The notes beneath the pieces are model-generated. The model saw only the letters and a list, made by a program, of their open reading frames with translations. It did not search any database and was not told where the DNA came from. 11,485 nucleotides of DNA from CAKSEI01 sp964403505 (lineage in GTDB: Bacteria; Bacillota; Clostridia; Oscillospirales; CAG-272). The stretch spans positions 1-11,485 of the forward strand of contig CAYOFP010000032.1 of assembly GCA_964403505.1 (NCBI GenBank). The letters run 5' to 3'. Of this stretch, positions 7,601 to 11,485 are shown in pieces; the stretch's first letter is position 1; each line of letters starts with the position of its first letter. Both the position numbers and the translations under genes were made by a program.

Positions 7601-9389
7601 ATGCTTCGGCAAAAGTCTCATATTTGACGCCGTTAAGCTCGGCCTCAGGCTGGCAAGCGGAAACGATCTCGCCGTTCTCATTTCTTACGTAACCGTCTGC
7701 GATGATATCAGAGGTTCTCTCTTCGTCGCCTACTAACGTTCCGCCGATATACTGTCCGTTTTCATCTTTTACGCCGTCGACAATAAATGTACTATTGCCG
7801 AATTCGCTTGTAACATTCTCGAGGGTGTTTCCGTTTGTAAATTCGCAGTTATTAAGCTCGATTATCTTGTCTGTGCCTGCGAGGTTCAGGAAATATCCCT
7901 CCTCAAAGGTACAGTCGTTCACTACTGCGTCGTCATACATGTTGACAGCATAGTAGTGGGAGCAGTGACCGCTTTCGTAGAAATAACATCCCTCAAACGT
8001 CGTCGTGTTTGCTTTGTCTATTGCGCACCAGGTTGCGATGCCGCAGTCCTTTACCGTGAGAACGCATGTCTTGCTTCCTACTCCGTCTCCGGGAGTGTTG
8101 TGGAAACCGTATAACTCTGTTTCAAATGTGCATCCGTCTAAGATCATATAACCGGTGACGGTGGCGTAATATATACCGTTTTCTCCGTTAAAGAGACAGT
8201 TTTTGAATGTGTAGTTTGTGCCGTTTGCGGCTATTCTGTAACGGAATTCGCAATTTTCAAATGTTATATTATTGCATGATGACGAAGGATATATGTATCC
8301 GCCGTTCAGGCCGAATATCACATTTTTTACCGTCAGATCGCTAGCGACGATGCTTTGTGTCTTGTTGTTATATGCGATGCTTACCTCAGGGTATTTACCG
8401 TCTTTCGCTACTCCTTCTATGGTTATTCCGCTCTTTGTGAGGCAGGGCAGAGCTACTGTCTTTGCTACGAGGTATATTGTGTCGTTTTCCTGTGCCAGCT
8501 CATATGCCTCGGCGAAAGTATCATATTCTACGCCGTTGAGTATAGCCTCGGGTTTGTCGGTTTCTTCATCGATTTTGGGCGGAGCATCGAACGTTAACGT
8601 TTTGCTGCCGTCGCTGTTTGTTACGGTGTTCGCCTCAAGCGTGCCGGAAAATGAATACTTTGTGTTTTTAGCGTCAGCGCCGAGCGTCAATGTGCCTTTT
8701 ACGGCAAAGTATATACTGCCCAAGTCGTTCTGTGAGCCGTATATTGCAACGGAACTGTCGGGTTTGTTAATATATATACCGCCCTTTTTGCCGGAGACCG
8801 ATGCATTCTCAATCGTGAGATCGATCGATGAACCGTCCCAATATGTATTGATGCCGTATTCAGATCTGCCCACTATTTTTGCGCCGTTTTTCAAAACGAC
8901 ATTGCATCCCGGATCCATGACGGTGATACCGCGATCTCTACCGGAAATTGTGACGTCTCCGGCGACCGTCAGGTTTCCGTTTAAATATACGCCGCTGTAA
9001 CCGACCTCGTTGCCGTTGGCGTCATAGCCGGTGGCGTAGATTTGAGAGGGGACGTCGAGCGTATTGATAACGGTAAACGTTAACCCCGACCTGACCCAAA
9101 TTGCGTCATACGCTTCGCTTGTGGTGATGTTGTGACCGTTCATGTCAAGGGTGATATCGGTCTCCGGAGCTATCTCCAAGGTAGCCACGCCCTCACTTTC
9201 CGGTGTTACATCCTTACAAAGAACGACGGTGTCGCCTTTGGTGGCAGCGCTCATTGCAGCGGACAGAGTCACATAGCCTGTCTCGCCTATCATGGCTGCA
9301 TAGTCCTCTGCCGAGGATGAGAATATCATCGCCGGGAACATGGAAAGTACCATTACCACGGCAATGAGCATGGATAAGTGTTTTTTCAT
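4638..9389 (-). CDS. Large exported right-handed beta-helix protein with tandem duplication
   Basis: This is a 1583-residue secreted or surface protein. GGAGG lies 8 nt before the ATG. Residues 1-28 are a Sec signal peptide (MKKHLSML, hydrophobic core, SSAED). Residues 30-270 form a first beta-helix with DITLDMNGHNI and many short beta turns. Two tandem modules of 301 residues follow, starting at 284 and 585 with LNGVxYxTFAEAY. Both carry the right-handed-helix pattern of repeated NCxFxxG and GCTF turns; 42 of their first 60 aligned residues are identical. Residues about 885-1210 are a different, non-helical region with a short helical part (SLISLLNTMLNYTASVQQYKG). Residues about 1215-1583 are another beta-helix rich in NGGTxT, ending in DPTAYV and DNGNGTWTVQ. 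No LPXTG, SLH or cell-wall repeat is seen, so attachment is unclear. No pectate-lyase catalytic site is recognisable; adhesion or glycan binding is inference. The promoter lies in a candidate invertible segment. Confidence 0.9.
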   Translation of the reverse strand: MKKHLSMLIAVVMVLSMFPAMIFSSSAEDYAAMIGETGYVTLSAAMSAATKGDTVVLCKDVTPESEGVATLEIAPETDITLDMNGHNITTSEAYDAIWVRSGLTFTVINTLDVPSQIYATGYDANGNEVGYSGVYLNGNLTVAGDVTISGRDRGITVMDPGCNVVLKNGAKIVGRSEYGINTYWDGSSIDLTIENASVSGKKGGIYINKPDSSVAIYGSQNDLGSIYFAVKGTLTLGADAKNTKYSFSGTLEANTVTNSDGSKTLTFDAPPKIDEETDKPEAILNGVEYDTFAEAYELAQENDTIYLVAKTVALPCLTKSGITIEGVAKDGKYPEVSIAYNNKTQSIVASDLTVKNVIFGLNGGYIYPSSSCNNITFENCEFRYRIAANGTNYTFKNCLFNGENGIYYATVTGYMILDGCTFETELYGFHNTPGDGVGSKTCVLTVKDCGIATWCAIDKANTTTFEGCYFYESGHCSHYYAVNMYDDAVVNDCTFEEGYFLNLAGTDKIIELNNCEFTNGNTLENVTSEFGNSTFIVDGVKDENGQYIGGTLVGDEERTSDIIADGYVRNENGEIVSACQPEAELNGVKYETFAEAYALAQSGDTIYLIAETVELPFLDKNGITIEGVPQDGKNPEIKIAEKNKEGMVFTNANDLTIKNVIFGVDDSVITTYYKCDNINFEGCEFRCKVQARGSNFTFKDCVFNGYEGLYYSVVTGEMLLEGCTFNTVRYGFHNSPEDGAGKTCTLTVKDCDIATFCVTSAANDVTFDGCTFYENGICNHYYCVNLYGDAVVNNCTFENGYFLGTAGADSVIEINNCEYINGATVENVTSDVGNNVFVIDGEKDENGKYISGTVVGKAEKTAAVIAEGFEADEEGVIVKAPLPEPRVNFTNISFTVGSTMSANVSIEDGIYGDAYTADKCVLYIDVLVDGEWIEIGSDTVVPATDAILGESTATMKFSVSGIPMAYLADNMRIRLYAYGDETFYAEVTELDEGVDLSFVNYTEKLKKMPEYAENASLISLLNTMLNYTASVQQYKGHNTDNLANAGLSEEEKAVTSILDIDFSEYSGALKRGVSSNASATVTFDASQLLMSSDKTGFQFYFTVADDVDVSALEVQVKYNGKLAKIPASAFKSRGNGQYSAIFEGLDPTEFDVQLTVAVFENGNKVSNVAYDSIPATAKLVSENPRYASMVDIFSGMLAYCKAAKAYIAESNPYGDATPVATVEDLKAALSEGTQNVVLTEDMEISEIISITRDITLDLNGKTLTNDVCAGRVFFVTEPNVTLTIDGTKEGSGICASSDADGETYGIVDMRVGSAGSKLVVNGGTYTANTNNGALFKIRDDNVAVELNNVTATTNRWIFDAYNVGTTLTVNGGHFTSTETVNGKSFSAFYFSSIPVDYDKPNISFTDTTIVSAGGACIDLNCGIGEFNNCDFTVTNPSNPAWTASAMSVSNGSWAFINGGTYTSEGYGAYVYTSGGNIIIDGGAVITGKAQALVSSAASYYYEDGHITLNDGTINGDIYVYNDGDRPADITINGGSVNGSFSTGSSKVATIHINGGTFTNDPTAYVDTTISSVTDNGNGTWTVQ

Positions 9390-9421
9390 GAAAATTCCTC
9401 CATTTTATTTTGTTGTTTTTG

Positions 9422-9453
9422 TATATCTCAAAAGGTAGACTTTTTGAAATATA
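9422..9453. repeat. Left inverted-repeat site of a candidate DNA switch
   Basis: It contains TCTCAAAAGGTAGACTTTTT (9426-9445), found again in perfect inverted form at 9556-9575. The site is itself a dyad: half-sites 9422-9434 and 9440-9453 mirror each other with small gaps around the asymmetric spacer GTAGA (9435-9439). It would lie in the 5' untranslated region of the beta-helix gene. Confidence 0.75.
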
Positions 9454-9466
9454 CCGATACGAAATG

Positions 9467-9495
9467 ATTCTAGCATACAAAAACGCAAAAATCAA
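9467..9495 (-). promoter_or_regulatory. Promoter of the beta-helix operon, inside the inverted repeats
   Basis: Minus-strand TTGATT (9490-9495), a 17-bp spacer and TAGAAT (9467-9472) with an extended -10 TGC in front. Transcription should start near 9460, giving a leader of about 70 nt that includes the left repeat arm. In the sequenced orientation the promoter faces the gene (ON). I see no comparable plus-strand promoter in the enclosed segment. Confidence 0.6.
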
Positions 9496-9550
9496 GTGTC
9501 CGAGCAAGATTTATTAAAAACTTTTTCTCAATTCTGTTACTTTTTTGAAA

Positions 9551-9576
9551 CTCTTAAAAAGTCTACCTTTTGAGAG
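9551..9576. repeat. Right inverted-repeat site of a candidate DNA switch
   Basis: It contains the reverse complement (9556-9575) of the left arm. Half-sites 9551-9561 and 9567-9576 (CTCTTAAAAAG and CTTTTGAGAG) mirror each other around spacer TCTAC (9562-9566), the complement of the left spacer. The two spacer centres are about 127 bp apart. Confidence 0.75.
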
Positions 9577-9874
9577 TTTTTATTCCATCGGACGGCCGGC
9601 GTTTGCGCGCTCTGCCATACCTTTTGTTTTTGCGGCGATGCCCCCGGCTTGCCGTTTTTTGTTCGCATCTGATGCGGCGGTATATAATAGGAAGAATTTT
9701 ATATTAGAATTTGTCAAGTGGTTTTGTGGAAAAAATATTTTTTTGTGAAAAAAGCAGATTTTTGGTTTCCATGTTATTCGCTTGTCGAAAACTGCTTTTC
9801 GTACAGCGTCGCAAGCGCCGTTTTTGCGTGAAATGCTTGATTTTACAGTGTTTTCGGGCTATGTCATTTCGGGG

Positions 9875-9926
9875 CACTTGTTGTCGATTTTCAGAAAACA
9901 CAAGATGTTGTGTCAAGTGTTTTTTT
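9875..9926 (+). terminator. Possible plus-strand terminator in the spacer
   Basis: Outer stem CACTTG/CAAGTG (9875-9880/9914-9919) and inner stem ACACAA/TTGTGT (9898-9903/9908-9913, loop GATG) are followed at once by seven T (9920-9926). The upstream transcript would start near 9695. Moderate stem strength keeps this tentative. Confidence 0.4.
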
Positions 9927-9964
9927 ATTCACTGTATTTAGCAAGAAAAGTTTTGCACAGTCTA

Positions 9965-10037
9965 ATCTGTCGAAAATGTTCAAAAATGCGCCCGTTCTAT
10001 AACGGTTTCCGATATTATGAAAAGGCTTTCGACAGAT
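9965..10037. repeat. Two-tier hairpin element
   Basis: Perfect 11-bp inverted repeat ATCTGTCGAAA (9965-9975) and its complement (10027-10037). It encloses a second perfect hairpin CCGTT-CTAT-AACGG (9992-10005). No T-run follows on either side. It may be an RNA element or a protein-binding palindrome; I do not recognise it. Confidence 0.55.
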
Positions 10038-10139
10038 AGTACACAACTTTTCAACAAGTTTTGGCAGCAGGCAGAAAAAACGGCGGAAATATATTGAATT
10101 TATATAAAATGCACAAAAAATACTGCTCTCAGGAATATC

Positions 10140-10168
10140 TTGCGCCGGAAAGAAAACTGTGATAGAAT
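10140..10168 (+). promoter_or_regulatory. Promoter of the DUF362 gene
   Basis: TTGCGC (10140-10145), a 17-bp spacer and TAGAAT (10163-10168), with an extended -10 TGA. The expected transcription start is about 10175, which coincides with the first base of the start codon. Confidence 0.6.
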
Positions 10169-10174
10169 ATAACT

Positions 10175-11329
10175 ATGAAAAAAGTATATATCGAAAAATG
10201 TGAAAACTATAATGAAGAAAATGTGGAGGCGGCGCTCGACGCTCTGCTTGATGGGTGTGATCTCAGCTTTGCAAGACCCGGAGCAAAGATCGTAATCAAG
10301 GCGAATCTCGTTGCGGCGGCAAAGCCCGAAAAGGCGGCGACCACCCATCCGGCGCTTTTGTGTGCGCTGATAAAGCGGCTCGTCGGGATGGGAGCTTCTG
10401 TCGTTGTGGGGGACAGCCCCGGCGGACTCTACAATGCGGCGTATGTCGGCAGGATCTACAACGCCTGCGGTATGCGTGCCTGCGAGGCGGCAGGTGCGAA
10501 GCTAAATGACGACTACTCGGTGAAAGAGGCAAAATTCCCCGAGGCAGTGGTCCTGAAGGATATCATCTATACCTCGTATCTCGACGACTGCGATGCGATC
10601 ATTGACTTCTGCAAGCTGAAAAGTCACGGCATGATGGGTATGTCGTGTGCCGTGAAAAACATGTTCGGTGCGATCCCCGGCATGACCAAGCCGGAATATC
10701 ACTTCAAATATCCCGAATATGCCGATTTTGCCAACATCATGATAGATATCAATCAGTTTTTTAAGGATAAACTGAAGCTCTTTATCGTCGATGCGATCGA
10801 GGGAATGGAGGGCAACGGCCCGACAGCCGGCACGCCCCGGCATGTGGGACTCCTGCTCGCATCCCGGGATCAGTACGCTCTCGACCTCGTGTGCGCCGAT
10901 ATCATCGGGCTCGAGCCGCAGAATATTCCGACGGTGCAGGCGGCGATCTCCCGTGGACTCTGCCCCGATTCCGCCGACAAGGTCGAGTGTAACCGGGACT
11001 ACGGCGAGTTTAAAGTGAGCGACTATGAGCACGTCGCAACATTACATTCCCTTTTATTCTCGGGAGACGAAAAGAGCGCATTTCTGCGCACTTTTTCAAA
11101 GATGGCGTCGTTCCTTTTGCGTGCAAAACCGAAACTGAAGGAAAAGGAATGTGTCGGCTGCGGCGTTTGCAGGGACATCTGTCCTGCCAAGGCGATAACG
11201 ATAAAAGGAGGCAAAGCGGAGATCGACCGTGGTCTGTGCATCCGCTGCTTCTGCTGTCAGGAGTTCTGTCCCAAGGGCGCAATGAAAGTAAAACGCACCC
11301 CCGTCGCCCGTCTCCTCGGTAAGATGTGA
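10175..11329 (+). CDS. DUF362 protein with C-terminal 2[4Fe-4S] ferredoxin domain
   Basis: 384 residues, cytoplasmic. Residues 1-310 are a DUF362 domain with the usual landmarks: KANLV (42-46), THPALL (57-62), GDSPGG (79-84), KLKSHGMMGMSCAVKNMFG (147-165) and NGPTAGTPRHVG (214-225). Residues 326-366 carry two ferredoxin clusters: C326, C329, C332, C336 and C355, C358, C361, C365, each ending in CP, with an extra C360. The family's reaction is not established; an electron-transfer or metal/cofactor-linked role is inferred from the clusters, and the domain pairing is common in anaerobes. The start is fixed by the family's N-terminal pattern and by the lack of upstream room. No Shine-Dalgarno site precedes it and the promoter places the transcript start at or next to the ATG. 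The gene is GC-richer than the spacer around it and appears monocistronic. Confidence 0.92.
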   Translation: MKKVYIEKCENYNEENVEAALDALLDGCDLSFARPGAKIVIKANLVAAAKPEKAATTHPALLCALIKRLVGMGASVVVGDSPGGLYNAAYVGRIYNACGMRACEAAGAKLNDDYSVKEAKFPEAVVLKDIIYTSYLDDCDAIIDFCKLKSHGMMGMSCAVKNMFGAIPGMTKPEYHFKYPEYADFANIMIDINQFFKDKLKLFIVDAIEGMEGNGPTAGTPRHVGLLLASRDQYALDLVCADIIGLEPQNIPTVQAAISRGLCPDSADKVECNRDYGEFKVSDYEHVATLHSLLFSGDEKSAFLRTFSKMASFLLRAKPKLKEKECVGCGVCRDICPAKAITIKGGKAEIDRGLCIRCFCCQEFCPKGAMKVKRTPVARLLGKM

Positions 11330-11343
11330 GGCGAGAATATATC

Positions 11344-11450
11344 GGGGCACTTTTTGAAAAAAGTACCCTGAACCCCTCAAAAACTTTTGATGGGAAGATT
11401 TATTGGCGATAGAGATATAATTGCATCAAAAAAACGGCATCTTTTTGATA
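11344..11450 (+). repeat. Dispersed hairpin repeat, diverged copy 3, and DUF362 3' hairpin
   Basis: It starts with a hairpin (about 11345-11367; GG-ACTTTTT paired with AAAAAGT-CC across one mismatch), 15 nt after the DUF362 stop, likely helping transcript ending although no T-run follows. The stretch 11373-11427 aligns with 41-100 of copy 1 in the same orientation (CCCCTxCAAAAAC, GGGAAxATTTxTTGGCGA, AGAG). A final 8-bp hairpin (11425-11432/11442-11449) lies where copy 1 has its second stem. Confidence 0.6.
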
Positions 11451-11485
11451 TGCACCCCAAAAGTTAGACACTTATGGGGTGTATA
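11451..11485. mobile_element. Terminal repeat of a probable IS3-family insertion sequence (cut by window edge)
   Basis: TGCACCCCAAAAGTTAGACA at 11451-11470 resembles the terminal inverted repeats of IS3/IS150-type elements (TGxxCCCCxAAAGTTxGACA). Directly inside, 11453-11464 and 11470-11481 form a 12-bp dyad with one mismatch around TAGAC. The transposase would lie beyond the window, so the call rests on the end sequence only. Confidence 0.5.

Larger units (their letters stand above)
9577..10139. other. Gene-free spacer with several structured elements
   Basis: About 560 bp separate the switch from the DUF362 promoter. Open frames at 9711-9941 and 9782-10039 need TTG starts, lack ribosome binding sites and encode Cys/Phe-rich sequence without domains, so I do not call them. 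What is visible: a possible plus-strand promoter at 9659-9688 (TTGTTC, 18 bp, TATAAT), an 8-bp inverted repeat 9750-9757/9792-9799, a terminator-like hairpin ending in seven T at 9920-9926, and an 11-bp inverted repeat enclosing an inner hairpin at 9965-10037. Confidence 0.5.

Noticed and set aside
9633..9660. Weak CGGC/GCCG stem followed by six T, possibly stopping transcription from the inverted promoter orientation
   Set aside because: The stem is only 4 bp with a 14-nt loop; too weak to call a terminator, although its position would suit the OFF state.
9711..10039. Two overlapping short plus-strand frames in the spacer
   Set aside because: TTG starts, no ribosome binding sites, Cys/Phe-rich composition and overlap with hairpin elements argue against real genes.
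9716..10070. DnaA-box-like words (TTGTGGAAAA, CACAACTTTTCAACAAG) suggesting a replication origin
   Set aside because: No perfect TTATCCACA box, no clustering of good matches, and no dnaA, dnaN or parB neighbour. Likely chance in an AT-rich spacer.
11451..11485. Similarity of the dyad spacer TAGAC here, GTAGA in the switch sites and AGAC in the copy 1 hairpin loop
   Set aside because: The shared words are only 4-5 bases within A/T-rich arms and the flanking half-sites differ. Common origin cannot be supported.

Overview
The window looks like a chromosomal segment from a low-to-moderate GC Gram-positive anaerobe of the Clostridia, probably a gut Oscillospirales-type bacterium. The reasons are strong GGAGG ribosome binding sites, consensus sigma-A promoters, an RNase Y gene (rny), Sec-exported proteins including a lipoprotein, a 2[4Fe-4S] DUF362 protein, and AT-rich spacers with hairpin-forming dispersed repeats. 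The order-level placement is an inference; no rRNA or other phylogenetic marker is present.

Layout. Positions 1-283 hold a chain of perfect hairpins: one copy of a dispersed repeat plus the terminator of the first operon. Positions 284-1970 (minus strand) are a two-gene operon: a secreted metzincin-like metalloprotease (1062-1970) followed by a lipoprotein (284-1030). It is read from a promoter at 2176-2204 through a roughly 200-nt leader with a potential pseudoknot. A second copy of the hairpin repeat (2402-2515) and the rny terminator (2537-2564) lie next. Ribonuclease Y is encoded at 2612-4159 (minus) behind a perfect TTGACA-17-TATAAT promoter.

Positions 4369-9389 (minus) form a second operon: a 1583-residue exported right-handed beta-helix protein and a 48-residue small protein, ending at a strong terminator (4315-4353). 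Its promoter (9467-9495) is enclosed by a perfect 20-bp inverted repeat (9426-9445 and 9556-9575). Each arm sits in a larger dyad with a short asymmetric spacer, as tyrosine recombinase sites do. This is the most interesting element of the window: a candidate invertible, phase-variable promoter for a surface or secreted protein. An alternative reading is a pair of repressor operators.

Positions 9577-10174 hold no convincing gene, but do hold a possible small-RNA unit, a 73-nt hairpin element and a cluster of TGTCGA motifs. A plus-strand DUF362/ferredoxin protein (10175-11329) follows and appears to be transcribed as a leaderless mRNA. It ends in a diverged copy of the hairpin repeat that abuts what looks like the terminal repeat of an IS3-family insertion sequence, cut by the window edge.

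How the genes work together. The minus-strand operons are mostly about exported proteins: a protease plus a lipoprotein partner, and a large beta-helix protein under possible ON/OFF control. rny and the DUF362 protein are housekeeping or metabolic genes with no evident functional link to them. No recombinase gene is present, so any invertase would have to be encoded elsewhere.
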